DNA from: Lewinellaceae bacterium
GTDB taxonomy: Bacteria > Bacteroidota > Bacteroidia > Chitinophagales > Saprospiraceae
Reading direction: 5' to 3'
DNA length: 55,414 nt
NCBI GenBank assembly: GCA_016716135.1
Contig: JADJWX010000025.1
Location: 1-55,414, forward strand
Shown here: piece after piece, positions 17,377 to 26,405 of the stretch
Numbering within the stretch: position 1 is the first letter of the stretch
Layout: each line of letters starts with the position of its first letter
Made by a program: the position numbers and the translations under genes
The notes under the pieces: generated by a model
Told to the model about the DNA's origin: nothing
Seen by the model: the letters and a program-made list of their open reading frames with translations, nothing else
The model's database searches: none

Positions 17377-18585
17377 ATGAAGCAACATTTTCAAATACTG
17401 ATCGTAGGTGGTGGAAATGCCGGCATTTCCCTGGCCGCCCAACTTTTCCGGAAAGACGCAAAACTCGATATCGGAATCATTGATCCGTCCGACAAGCACT
17501 ACTACCAACCAGCCTGGACGCTGGTAGGTGGCGGTGTGTTTAATTTGGCAGATACCGTGCGCTCCGAAGCGTCGGTTATGCCTGAAAAGGCCACCTGGCT
17601 GAAGGAAGCAGCCGCACAATTTGATCCGGAGCAAAATGCCGTGACCACGGCGGAAGGCAACCGGTATACCTATGATTACCTGGTCGTTTGTCCGGGTATC
17701 CAGTTGAACTGGAGCAAGATCAAAGGCCTGGAGGGTTATTTGGGCAAAAACGGCATTACATCAAATTATCTTTTTGAGATGGCACCCTATACCTACGAGT
17801 GCCTGAAAAACACCCGTAAGGGCAAGGCGCTGTTTACCAGCCCGAATACCCCGGTAAAATGTGGCGGGGCGCCACAAAAAATTATGTACCTGGCCGCCGA
17901 TTTTTGGCGCAAGCATGGCCTCTCGAGTGCGGTGGATGTGCATTTTTATTCCGGCGGGACCACCATTTTTGGGGTTGAAAAATACAAGAAGACCCTGGAA
18001 CAGGTGATTGCCCGGTATGGAATTAAGACCCATTTCATGCACAATCTGGTGGAGGTAAAACCGGAAAGCAAGGAGGCGGTTTTTGATGTTTATGAAAATG
18101 GGAAAGTCGCCGGCCAGGTGACCGAACAGTTTGAAATGATCCATATTACGCCACCGCAAAGTGCGCCCGACTTTGTCAAAAACAGCCCGCTTGCGATACC
18201 CGACAATCCTTATGGCTGGGTTGATGTAGACAAATTTACTTTTCAGCACAACCGCTTTCCCAATGTTTATTCTATTGGCGACGTATCGAGTACGCCGAAC
18301 GCCAAAACCGGGGCGGCCGTACGCAAACAGGCGCCGGTCTTGGTAGCGCAGCTGATCAGCCAAATTCGTTCGGGTAAACCGGCAGAAGCGCGTTACACCG
18401 GATATGGCTCCTGCCCATTGGTGACCGGCTACGGCAAACTGGTATTGGCCGAATTTGATTACGAGAATAAACCAATGGAAACCTTCCCCTTTGATCAGAG
18501 TAAGGAGCGTTGGTCCATGTATCAGATGAAGCGCCACGTATTGCCCTGGTTGTACTGGAATAAGATATTGAATGGGACGGCTTGA
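17377..18585 (+). CDS. sqr: Sulfide:quinone oxidoreductase
   Basis: A 402-residue FAD-dependent membrane-associated enzyme that oxidises sulfide and passes electrons to quinone. The N-terminal dinucleotide fold is LIVGGGNAGISLA; HYYQPAWTLVGGG is the FAD-contact block of the SQR family. The two redox cysteines expected for the type II (SQOR-like) group are visible as Cys162 in VKCGGAPQK and Cys346 in YGSCPLVTG. The C-terminus has an amphipathic/aromatic tail (YQMKRHVLPWLYW) fitting membrane attachment. It follows thioredoxin and DUF983 and precedes an AraC-type regulator that may control it. Confidence 0.9.
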   Translation: MKQHFQILIVGGGNAGISLAAQLFRKDAKLDIGIIDPSDKHYYQPAWTLVGGGVFNLADTVRSEASVMPEKATWLKEAAAQFDPEQNAVTTAEGNRYTYDYLVVCPGIQLNWSKIKGLEGYLGKNGITSNYLFEMAPYTYECLKNTRKGKALFTSPNTPVKCGGAPQKIMYLAADFWRKHGLSSAVDVHFYSGGTTIFGVEKYKKTLEQVIARYGIKTHFMHNLVEVKPESKEAVFDVYENGKVAGQVTEQFEMIHITPPQSAPDFVKNSPLAIPDNPYGWVDVDKFTFQHNRFPNVYSIGDVSSTPNAKTGAAVRKQAPVLVAQLISQIRSGKPAEARYTGYGSCPLVTGYGKLVLAEFDYENKPMETFPFDQSKERWSMYQMKRHVLPWLYWNKILNGTA

Positions 18586-18625
18586 ACAAATGCTGTAACT
18601 TGCCGGTTGAACTGGATAACTACTA

Positions 18626-19537
18626 GTGTCAACCGACGTGAAAAACATTCCTACGTTTAGTATTTGCAACCTGATTGGAGCCGACCAGTGTGTTACGGAG
18701 TTCCTGGTTACACGAATAAGTGCGCTTAAGGAAAAACAAAGCAACCTGTGTTTTCCGCACCGGCACGACTTTTTCCAAATCGTCCTTTTCACTGTTGGCG
18801 GCGGTGAACACTCTATCGATTTTAAAAAATTCCCGGTTGTGGAACATCAGGTTTATGCCCTTGGCCCCGGGCAAATTCATAGCTGGGATTTTGACGAGCA
18901 AACGGAAGGTTTGGTGGTGAATTTTAATGAAAGCTTTTTCACTGCCATTTGCCACAACCCGAACTTTGTACAAGAGTTTCCGCTTTTTAATTCCCTGAGT
19001 GAAAGTCCTGCCAATATCCTGGACACCGAATGCTGTGGCGAGGTGCATGGCTTGATGGAGAAAATGCTGCTGGAATTTCAAAATGACGGCGATTTCAAAC
19101 AGGAAATCTTGCGCGGGATGTTACTCCAGCTGTTGGTTTTGTTGTCCAGGCAGTTGCCAAGGGTGTCTCAGCCGGGAATAACAAGTCATCAACTGGCTGT
19201 ATTGCGCAATTTTGAGCGGCTTATCGAGGTTCATTTTCGCGAAAAACGCCTGCCACGCGATTACGCCGGCATGCTCTACATTACCCCCAACCATCTCAAC
19301 GCACTGGTTAATGCGGTGGTCAACAAACCGGCCGGGGAATTAATCCGCGACAGGGTGGTGCTGGAAGCCAAGCGTTTGCTCGTTAATTCGGATGCGAATG
19401 TTTCGCAGATCGCTAATGAATTGAACTTCGAGGACAACGCCTATTTTACCCGGTTTTTCAAAAAATATACTGGTATGGCGCCAGAGGTTTTCCGGCAGGC
19501 ATATGCAAACAATGCCATAGTGGGAGTAGGGGAATAA
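18626..19537 (+). CDS. AraC-family transcriptional regulator
   Basis: A 303-residue regulator with an N-terminal cupin sensor domain (about 35-120, HRHDFFQI and PGQIHSWDF) and two C-terminal helix-turn-helix motifs, the second ending in the family signature FEDNAYFTRFFKKYTGMAPEVF. It starts with GTG at 18626; a second GTG lies four codons downstream. It begins 40 bases after sqr in the same direction and could regulate sqr or the neighbouring redox genes, but that rests on position only. It converges with the cobalamin adenosyltransferase gene. Confidence 0.92.
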   Translation: MSTDVKNIPTFSICNLIGADQCVTEFLVTRISALKEKQSNLCFPHRHDFFQIVLFTVGGGEHSIDFKKFPVVEHQVYALGPGQIHSWDFDEQTEGLVVNFNESFFTAICHNPNFVQEFPLFNSLSESPANILDTECCGEVHGLMEKMLLEFQNDGDFKQEILRGMLLQLLVLLSRQLPRVSQPGITSHQLAVLRNFERLIEVHFREKRLPRDYAGMLYITPNHLNALVNAVVNKPAGELIRDRVVLEAKRLLVNSDANVSQIANELNFEDNAYFTRFFKKYTGMAPEVFRQAYANNAIVGVGE

Positions 19538-19555
19538 TACTGTCAGTCGTGTAGT

Positions 19556-20116
19556 TTAGTGTTGTTTTTCCCGGGCTACCCACAGGATTTCGGGCGCGCC
19601 GGCCTCCTTGCACAGATAGCGCGCCAGCATGAAAAAATAGTCTGACAAACGGTTCATATACTGCAAAACCAAGGGGTCCACCGGACTCTCCTGGTGCAAT
19701 GCCACGATGAGGCGTTCGGCGCGGCGGCAGACCGTCCGGCATACATGGCATAATGAAACTGTGGGATGACCGCCGGGTAATATGAAATTCTTCAGATCAG
19801 GCAATTGGCCGTCCATCATGTCCATTGTATCCTCTAAAATTTTGAGATCATTTCTTTCCAAGTCTACACGGGCCATTTGTTTTTCCGGATCTGATGCCAG
19901 GTAAGCGCCGATGGAAAACAGGCGGTGTTGGACCTGGACCAGCAATTGCCGGATTGATTCCGATTCCAATGCGTCATGCAATAAACCGATGAACGAATTT
20001 AACTCGTCTACGGTGCCGTAGGCATCTACGCGCAAATGGCTTTTGGGTACCCGTTTGCCACCAAACAGGGCCGTTTCGCCGGCATCGCCGGTTTTTGTAT
20101 AAATTGGAAAGGACAT
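19556..20116 (-). CDS. Cob(I)alamin adenosyltransferase, PduO/MMAB type
   Basis: A 186-residue cytosolic enzyme that attaches the adenosyl group of ATP to cob(I)alamin to form coenzyme B12. It shows the family's N-terminal IYTKTGDAGETALFGGKRVPK-like ATP loop, DAYGTVDELNSFIG, and the C-terminal VCRRAERLI...LQYMNRLSDYFFMLAR helices. Length fits the PduO-type family. A G10 homopolymer lies about 50 bases before its start (20166-20175). No other cobalamin gene is in the window. Confidence 0.93.
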   Translation of the reverse strand: MSFPIYTKTGDAGETALFGGKRVPKSHLRVDAYGTVDELNSFIGLLHDALESESIRQLLVQVQHRLFSIGAYLASDPEKQMARVDLERNDLKILEDTMDMMDGQLPDLKNFILPGGHPTVSLCHVCRTVCRRAERLIVALHQESPVDPLVLQYMNRLSDYFFMLARYLCKEAGAPEILWVAREKQH

Positions 20117-20208
20117 TGTATATTATTTCTCAACAGGGAATTTTCGGGAAGTGTGCAGGATTAAAGGGGGGGGGGCGACATGCTGTCGGTTTTTAGTGAT
20201 GCCGCAGT

Positions 20209-20823
20209 TTAGTGGCCGCCTTTTTGGTGTTTTGCCGGCTGTCCGGAATTAGGAGTCTGGCCCGGTGTGGCCGGTTTTTTGGCTTTGGCCGGGCTTTCAT
20301 CCCACTGTTGTTCGGGCATGTTTTCTTTGGGGCCGGCAGTTGGTGTATTATCCCGATCAATCATTTTTTGATCTGATGCGGGATCGTTTAAAACCAGGGG
20401 CCGGTTATTCAGCGTCTCCCAGGTAAGTGGAGCCCAATTTTTTATTGGTTTTTTAAGCGCCTCGTTTTTTATATTCTTTTGTGCGCCAAGCATTCGGTCA
20501 AGGGTCACTTTTTTCAACTTTGGGCTCAGGGACTGGATTGCTACAGCCACGGTTTTGTCTGTGGCAGCCGGGATGATCTCCAGCATGGTTCTGGCATGTT
20601 CGACGGCTTCAACTCCGTCCAGAATCCGGCTAAATTCAATTAATTTGATGATGGCCTGCCCGTCTTTTGCTACGGCTTTTTTTACGGTGCTTTTGTAGGC
20701 GAAATCAATTTGGTCTGCCGTGCGGATGACGGCATCAGACATGTAGATTTTTTTTTGCGCAAAAACGGCTGAAGCCTGAAGAAATAGCGCGAGAATGAAC
20801 AGGCCAGAGCAAAAATTTTTCAT
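20209..20823 (-). CDS. Secreted protein of unknown function
   Basis: A 204-residue protein with a clear signal peptide (MKNFCSGLFILALFLQASAV, cleavage after VFA near residue 22). The body is helical and lysine-rich to about residue 150; the last 50 residues are low-complexity and rich in proline, lysine and glutamine, ending HQKGGH. No domain was recognised. The ATG at 20823 is preferred since an upstream in-frame Met would split the signal peptide from the start. It diverges from yebC. Confidence 0.75.
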   Translation of the reverse strand: MKNFCSGLFILALFLQASAVFAQKKIYMSDAVIRTADQIDFAYKSTVKKAVAKDGQAIIKLIEFSRILDGVEAVEHARTMLEIIPAATDKTVAVAIQSLSPKLKKVTLDRMLGAQKNIKNEALKKPIKNWAPLTWETLNNRPLVLNDPASDQKMIDRDNTPTAGPKENMPEQQWDESPAKAKKPATPGQTPNSGQPAKHQKGGH

Positions 20824-20929
20824 CGATAATACGGTTATTAATAAGAGGAAAGACAAAGATGCGGGTTTCAGGGCACACTTTTCCCCTTTAACGGTAGGAA
20901 TCAGCCTTTTTTCTTGTCTCTAATTTACC

Positions 20930-20937
20930 TACTTTTG
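20930..20937 (+). promoter_or_regulatory. Putative -7 box (TACTTTTG) of yebC
   Basis: Exact TAnnTTTG match 31 bases upstream of the yebC ATG in the divergent intergenic region. Confidence 0.5.
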
Positions 20938-20968
20938 CGCGCTTTTTTAGATCAACCTTAATTCAACT

Positions 20969-21686
20969 ATGGGACGCGCGTTTGAATTCCGAAAAGAACG
21001 AAAATTTAAACGTTGGGCCGGCATGGCCAAAACGTTTACCCGGATTGGCCGGGAAATAGCCATTGCTGTTAAATCCGGCGGCTCGAACCCGGATTACAAC
21101 CCGCGCTTGCGCATGGCTATTCAAAATGCCCGGGCAGCAAATATGCCAAAGTCCAACGTCGAAAATGCCATTAAAAAGGCGGAGGGCAAGGATGCGGAAA
21201 ACTATCAGGAGGTCATATACGAGGGCTATGGCCCATTCGGTATTGCTGTTCTCGTAGAAACAGCTACGGACAACCCGACCCGTACAGTAGCCAACGTGCG
21301 AATGTATTTTGACCGGGCAGGGGGCTCGCTTGGTGTCTCGGGCAGTGTTAGTTACCTGTTCAGTCACAAGGCGGTGTTTAAAGTGAAATCGGAAGGCCAG
21401 GACTGGGAAATGCTGGAGTTGGACCTGATCGATCACGGCCTGGAGGAAATCAAGTTTGAAGATGAAGAAGCGGTGCTATACGCAGACTTTGCAGATTTTG
21501 GCACCATGCAAAAAGCCTTGGAAGAACGGCAAATCGAACCTTCGAGCGCTCAGGCGGAATGGATTCCCACGTTGGCAAAAAAATTTGAAGGACGAGGAGG
21601 TGGAACAAATGATCAAACTGATCGACCGGCTTGAAGAGGACGATGATGTGCTGAATGTTTTCCACACAATGGATATGTCGGAATAA
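20969..21686 (+). pseudogene. yebC: YebC/PmpR-family protein, interrupted by a frameshift
   Basis: The first 204 codons match YebC (MGRAFEFRKERKFKRWAGMA, MPKSNVENAIKKAEG, EVIYEGYGPFGIAVLVE, DNPTRTVANVR, GGSLGVSGSVSYLF). At an A7 run (21577-21583) the frame is lost and stops at 21634. The missing C-terminus continues one frame over (LKDEEVEQMIKLIDRLEEDD ... HTMDMSE) to 21686. Removing one A restores a normal 238-residue YebC. This may be a base-calling error in a homopolymer, a real mutation, or slippage during expression. YebC proteins act in transcription control and, in some bacteria, in translation of proline stretches. The gene converges on an MBL hydrolase. Confidence 0.88.
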
Positions 21687-21697
21687 CCCGGGGGCCG

Positions 21698-22597
21698 TTA
21701 TTTTTTTGGAACCTCACCGGACGGCACATTGTCCGGTATTTCGAGTGCAACGTCCGGATTCCAGGTCCAAAGGCCTTCTTCAAACTCCCGCCGCATACGG
21801 GCAATGTTATCTTCGTGGTATTTGAGTTGAAGTAGTGGGAAATGGTAGCGGCTCCACAGGGAATTGGCGTCAAAAGGCGTATCGGTAGCAATACTTTCAC
21901 GCAGGGCATAAATATAGGCCAGGCTTTCCGTACGTCTTTTCAGCCAATCAGCAATTGTCAGGGCCGGGTCTCCATGGCCTGGAATCAGACGGGTAAACCA
22001 ATTGCGATCATGGATACGGGGCAGTTTTTCCAGGGTTTGTTCATAGGCCACGCTGTTGTAGTCGATGAACGGGAATTCAATATTGGACAAGTAATCCCCG
22101 GCAAGGCACAGGCCCAACTGCCAGACAACCAACATCATGCTGTCTGCCGTATGGCCGGGTGTGAGGTAGAAGGCAATTTTGGTACTTTGGTGCCGGTACT
22201 GAACACCATCCCGGTATACCTTAAAATCTGCTTCCGGGTATTCCAACGGATACGATCGCTTAATGTAGTGCCGTTGATCAAATTCCCGCATTTGTTCCAC
22301 AATTGCTTCTTTATTCGGATTATCGGCCATGGCCTCACTCATAAATACCTTGTCGACATTGTGGAATGCCCGGTATCCGATCACATGGTCAAAGTCTGAA
22401 TGGGTGAAAACCAAAAAAACAGCCCGGTCTTCCCGTATGGAATCCACATATTCGCGAATCCGGATAACTTCTTCGGGCAACCAGGCGGGATCAACAACAA
22501 GCACTACATCATCCGTTCGGATGACCGTGGAATTGGTCTGGAACAAAGCACTTTGGAAGATGGTAACATTCGGATCACGAAAAAGGATCTTGCTCAT
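21698..22597 (-). CDS. MBL-fold metallo-hydrolase
   Basis: A 299-residue metallo-beta-lactamase-fold protein. The first metal motif is HSDFDH rather than the common HxHxDH, so one histidine of the usual zinc site is replaced by aspartate. Other ligands are present: TPGHTADS, CLAGDYL and IPGHGDP. The substrate is unknown. It has no signal peptide and is cytosolic. The gene converges on yebC with 11 bases between the ends and diverges from der. Confidence 0.88.
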   Translation of the reverse strand: MSKILFRDPNVTIFQSALFQTNSTVIRTDDVVLVVDPAWLPEEVIRIREYVDSIREDRAVFLVFTHSDFDHVIGYRAFHNVDKVFMSEAMADNPNKEAIVEQMREFDQRHYIKRSYPLEYPEADFKVYRDGVQYRHQSTKIAFYLTPGHTADSMMLVVWQLGLCLAGDYLSNIEFPFIDYNSVAYEQTLEKLPRIHDRNWFTRLIPGHGDPALTIADWLKRRTESLAYIYALRESIATDTPFDANSLWSRYHFPLLQLKYHEDNIARMRREFEEGLWTWNPDVALEIPDNVPSGEVPKK

Positions 22598-22651
22598 GCG
22601 GCTCTTTGAATTGGTGTTGGCGGGGAAATAAAGGAACTGGCGGGAAAACTC

Positions 22652-22659
22652 TACCTTTG
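22652..22659 (+). promoter_or_regulatory. Putative -7 box (TACCTTTG) of the der operon
   Basis: Exact TAnnTTTG match about 63 bases before the der start, giving a leader of roughly 55 bases. Confidence 0.45.
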
Positions 22660-22677
22660 GGGCCTAAATAATAAACA

Positions 22678-22685
22678 CAAAAGTA
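22678..22685 (-). promoter_or_regulatory. Putative -7 box for the MBL-hydrolase gene
   Basis: Minus-strand TACTTTTG, about 80 bases before the hydrolase start. With the plus-strand box at 22652-22659 it would make the divergent transcripts overlap at their 5' ends. Confidence 0.35.
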
Positions 22686-22722
22686 AGCAAACCATCTGCC
22701 CCACCCAAACAGCTACACAAAA

Positions 22723-24024
22723 ATGGGAAATATCGTTGCCATAGTTGGTCGACCGAATGTAGGCAAATCGACCTTGTACAATCGAATGGTCGGCTCCCGG
22801 GATGCAATCACCGACGATTTTTCCGGCGTAACCCGCGACCGCAAGTACGGATTTTGCGAGTGGAACGGCAAGCGTTTTACCGTAGTGGATACCGGCGGTT
22901 TTGTGCATGCCTCACAGGATGTTTTCGAGGCTGCCATCCGGGACCAGGCGCGCATTGCTATTCAGGAGGCCGCCGTTATTTTGTTCATGGTTGATGCGCA
23001 AACCGGCCTTACGGACCTCGATGAAGAACTGGCCAAACTGCTGCGCCGGTCTACAAAACCCGTTTTTCTAGTTGTTAACAAAGTCGATAATCATCGCAGC
23101 CTGATGGAGGCCAACGAGTTTTGGAGCCTTGGCTTTGAAGAAACCCATTTTATTGCATCCATCAGTGGCAGCGGAACCGGCGATTTGCTCGATGTAGTAG
23201 TAGAGCATATTCAGGATGACCCAAAATTAGAGACCGAGTTGCCGAAGTTTGCCATCGTCGGTCGGCCAAATGTTGGAAAATCCTCGCTGTTGAACGCTTT
23301 GCTCGGTGAAGAACGCAATATCGTGACACCGATTGCCGGAACCACCCGCGATCCGATTCACTCCACATATAAGAAGTTTGACAAAGAGTTTTTATTGATC
23401 GATACCGCAGGCATCCGGAAAAAGACGAAAGTGGAAGAAGATTTAGAGTTTTACTCTGTTATGCGCGCTATTCGGGCTGTGGAAGATGCCGATGTCTGCC
23501 TCCTGGTGCTGGATGCCACCCTTGGCCTGGAAGCACAGGACCTTAACATTCTCAGCCTGGCAAAAAAACGCCATAAGGGATTGGTTATCCTGGTAAATAA
23601 ATGGGATCTGGTGGAAAAGGAAACCAACACCGCGCGTGATTACGAGGCAGCCATAAAAAAACGGATCGCTCCGTTCAGCGATGTGCCTGTTTTGTTTATC
23701 TCTGCTACCGAAAAACAACGCATTTTTCAGGCTATTGAAGTGGCACTGCGGGTTTATGAAAATCGGACCCGAAAAATCCAAACCTCGAAGTTAAATGACC
23801 TTATGCTGGGCATAATAGAAACGACGCCGCCACCCTCGGTAAAAGGCCGGTATCCGAAGTTTAAATACATTACCCAAATTCCAACCTATTACCCTTCATT
23901 TGCTTTTTTTGTTAACAACCCAAACTGGGTGCGGGATTCTTACAAGCAGTTTTTAGAAAATCAACTGCGCGAACACTTTGATTTTACCGGTGTACCGATT
24001 GAACTGTACATGCGCTCAAAATAG
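22723..24024 (+). CDS. der: Ribosome assembly GTPase Der (EngA)
   Basis: A 433-residue protein with two GTPase domains in tandem and a C-terminal KH-like domain, the Der hallmark. Both P-loops read GRPNVGKS (near residues 8 and 180); switch and base-recognition motifs are DTGG/DTAG and NKVD/NKWD. Der is needed for maturation of the 50S ribosomal subunit. A lipoprotein and a sugar transferase gene follow in the same direction with gaps of about 35 bases, so they may share the transcript. Confidence 0.96.
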   Translation: MGNIVAIVGRPNVGKSTLYNRMVGSRDAITDDFSGVTRDRKYGFCEWNGKRFTVVDTGGFVHASQDVFEAAIRDQARIAIQEAAVILFMVDAQTGLTDLDEELAKLLRRSTKPVFLVVNKVDNHRSLMEANEFWSLGFEETHFIASISGSGTGDLLDVVVEHIQDDPKLETELPKFAIVGRPNVGKSSLLNALLGEERNIVTPIAGTTRDPIHSTYKKFDKEFLLIDTAGIRKKTKVEEDLEFYSVMRAIRAVEDADVCLLVLDATLGLEAQDLNILSLAKKRHKGLVILVNKWDLVEKETNTARDYEAAIKKRIAPFSDVPVLFISATEKQRIFQAIEVALRVYENRTRKIQTSKLNDLMLGIIETTPPPSVKGRYPKFKYITQIPTYYPSFAFFVNNPNWVRDSYKQFLENQLREHFDFTGVPIELYMRSK

Positions 24025-24058
24025 ACTATCCTGAAATTCTTAACCAACACAAGTAAAC

Positions 24059-24925
24059 ATGAAGCAATTCTTGCTCGGGCTGTTCCTGGTTTTGTTTGTC
24101 ATCTCTTGTAAAAACGAAGAAGAGCCGCTCCCGGCCTATTTGACGATCGAACCGTTCACGGTGGATGCCCTGGGGGGCGCCGGCTGGCAAAAAATTACCG
24201 ACGGCTGGCTTTATGTGAATGATGAATTTTTGGGCGGATATTCTTTGCCGGCCACGGTACCTATTCTTGCCGACGGCGATGTGACGATCGAACTGTTCCC
24301 CGGAGTAAAAGAAAACGGGATTGTCCAAACCCCCGGCTTGTACCCGTTTCTGGAATCTTATAAAACTCCGGTAACGTTAAGCCCCGGACAAACAACGAAT
24401 CTTCAGCCGGGTACTAAATATTCTGCGAATGCTATTTTCCCCTGGTCAGTAGACCGCGGATCGTTTAACGTTACCAACATTGTTCTGGAGAACAGAGATG
24501 CCGACACGGCAACATCCTTTATTATTACACCGGACGGCGCCTTCGACGGGAGATCCGTATACCTGCGGGTAGACACCGCGCATGCGGTCATAGAAATTGC
24601 AACTGAGGAAGTTGAAAACTTGCCTTCGACCGGTGGCCGCCAGGTATGGCTGGAAATGCACTATCGCAACGATATTCTATTCGAATTGTGGCTCTTGGGC
24701 AATAACGGGGGCGGCTCCAACGAACTGGCCCAGCCGGTTTTCCAATTTCTCCCTTCCGAAAACTGGAACAAGATTTACTTTAACCTTACCGATTTTCTGG
24801 TGAGCCTGCAACAGGTCAATTACCGCCTGTTTTTCAGGGTAACCTTGCAAGCCGGGACTACCGGTACCCCGGAACAAACCAGCGGCAACGTGTACCTGGA
24901 TAATATTCGCCTGGTTCACTTCTAA
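24059..24925 (+). CDS. Lipoprotein of unknown function
   Basis: A 288-residue exported protein. Residues 1-17 form a lipoprotein signal peptide ending in VISC, followed by KNEEE, an acidic stretch like the lipoprotein export signal of Bacteroidota. The rest is predicted to be beta-rich, with jelly-roll-like segments and repeated short aromatic motifs, and no recognised catalytic site. It sits between der and a polyprenyl-phosphate sugar transferase, all in one direction. Confidence 0.8.
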   Translation: MKQFLLGLFLVLFVISCKNEEEPLPAYLTIEPFTVDALGGAGWQKITDGWLYVNDEFLGGYSLPATVPILADGDVTIELFPGVKENGIVQTPGLYPFLESYKTPVTLSPGQTTNLQPGTKYSANAIFPWSVDRGSFNVTNIVLENRDADTATSFIITPDGAFDGRSVYLRVDTAHAVIEIATEEVENLPSTGGRQVWLEMHYRNDILFELWLLGNNGGGSNELAQPVFQFLPSENWNKIYFNLTDFLVSLQQVNYRLFFRVTLQAGTTGTPEQTSGNVYLDNIRLVHF

Positions 24926-24957
24926 CACCAGTTTTCACTAAACCAACGAATCCAACT

Positions 24958-26376
24958 TTGTCCCGCGCTCAACGTCAACGCGATACCTTTTTGTACGGTG
25001 TGGCCGATTTTGTAATGGCTATGCTGGCCTGGGTCCTGTTCTTTTTATACCGAAAAAAAATGGAGGGTGTTCCTTTGGATTGGGACGTCCTGAACGATCC
25101 CAACCTTTTTCTGGGAGCCCTTATCGTACCAACCGGCTGGATCTTGCTTTACGCCATTTTTGACCACTATGTGGATATTTACCGGCTTTCCAGGCTGGCC
25201 ACGCTCAGCCGGACATTTTTTCTTTCCTTCCTGGGCATTTTGTTTTTATTCTTTTCGCTGATCCTGGACGATGTTGTGCGGGACTACCGGACGTACTACC
25301 AGTCTTTCTGTACCTTGTTTTTATTGCACTTCCTGGGCACGGCTACTGTGCGCATGGTTTTGCTGACCCGCGCCAGCCGCAGGCTAAAAGCCGGTAAGGT
25401 TGCCTTTAACACGTTGTTGGTCGGCGGTAATCAAAATGCCCTGGATTTATACCTTGACATCAGCGGGAGGCAGAAAAGCCTGGGGAATAAATTTGTCGGG
25501 TATATCGATACCAACAATTCCAGCCAACTGTTGGATGCGCATTTGACCCGGCTGGGCACCCTGCAAAACATTTCTGAGATTATTGTTTCGCACCAGGTTG
25601 AGGAGGTCATTATTGCCATTGAAACGTCGGAACACAATCTGCTTAGGGACATTCTGAACACACTCTTTGATTTTGGCGACGCCGTATTGATAAAAATCAT
25701 TCCCGATATGTACGATATTCTGTTGGGCACGGTAAAAATGAACCATGTGTACGGCGCGGTGCTGATTGAAATCCGCCAGGAATTAATGCCGAAATGGCAG
25801 CGGGTGCTGAAGCGTGTGATCGACATTTCGGTAAGTCTGTTGGTGCTGTTGCTCTTGTCGCCGCTCCTGGTTTATATTGCTATCCGGGTGCGTCTGTCCT
25901 CTCCGGGGCCTGTTTTTTTTCAACAGGAGCGCCTTGGCTTGCACGGGCGGCCATTTACCATTTTGAAGTTTCGGTCGATGTATACGGATGCGGAAAAAGC
26001 CGGCCCGCAATTATCCCGGGAAAATGACCCGCGTTGTACGCCCTGGGGAAGCCTGATGCGAAAATGGCGCTTGGACGAGATTCCCAATTTTTGGAACGTG
26101 CTGCTGGGCGATATGTCGCTGGTCGGTCCGCGTCCGGAGCGCCGGCATTTCATTGATCAAATTGTTGCACAAAATCCGCATTACCGGCACCTGCTGAAAG
26201 TTCGGCCCGGAATCACATCCTGGGGCCAGGTGAAATACGGCTATGCGTCCACCGTATCGGAAATGCTGCAACGTTTGAAATTTGATCTGCTTTACATCGA
26301 AAACATGTCCCTTGCACTGGATTTTAAAATCATGTTCTATACCGCCCTGGTGCTGTTACAGGGCCGTGGGAAATGA
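24958..26376 (+). CDS. Undecaprenyl-phosphate sugar phosphotransferase
   Basis: A 472-residue membrane enzyme that starts a surface polysaccharide by moving a sugar phosphate onto undecaprenyl phosphate. It has four N-terminal membrane segments (about 10-145), a Rossmann-like middle domain (NTLLVGGNQNALDLY), a fifth membrane helix (about 283-305) and the catalytic domain with PVFFQQERLGLHG, LKFRSMYTDAE, RKWRLDEIPNFWNVLLGDMS and LVGPRPE. It begins with TTG at 24958; the next ATG would cut off part of the first helix. No other polysaccharide genes are adjacent. Confidence 0.93.
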   Translation: MSRAQRQRDTFLYGVADFVMAMLAWVLFFLYRKKMEGVPLDWDVLNDPNLFLGALIVPTGWILLYAIFDHYVDIYRLSRLATLSRTFFLSFLGILFLFFSLILDDVVRDYRTYYQSFCTLFLLHFLGTATVRMVLLTRASRRLKAGKVAFNTLLVGGNQNALDLYLDISGRQKSLGNKFVGYIDTNNSSQLLDAHLTRLGTLQNISEIIVSHQVEEVIIAIETSEHNLLRDILNTLFDFGDAVLIKIIPDMYDILLGTVKMNHVYGAVLIEIRQELMPKWQRVLKRVIDISVSLLVLLLLSPLLVYIAIRVRLSSPGPVFFQQERLGLHGRPFTILKFRSMYTDAEKAGPQLSRENDPRCTPWGSLMRKWRLDEIPNFWNVLLGDMSLVGPRPERRHFIDQIVAQNPHYRHLLKVRPGITSWGQVKYGYASTVSEMLQRLKFDLLYIENMSLALDFKIMFYTALVLLQGRGK

Positions 26377-26405
26377 TTGGTTTTAAACGCCAATGCCGCC
26401 TGCAG

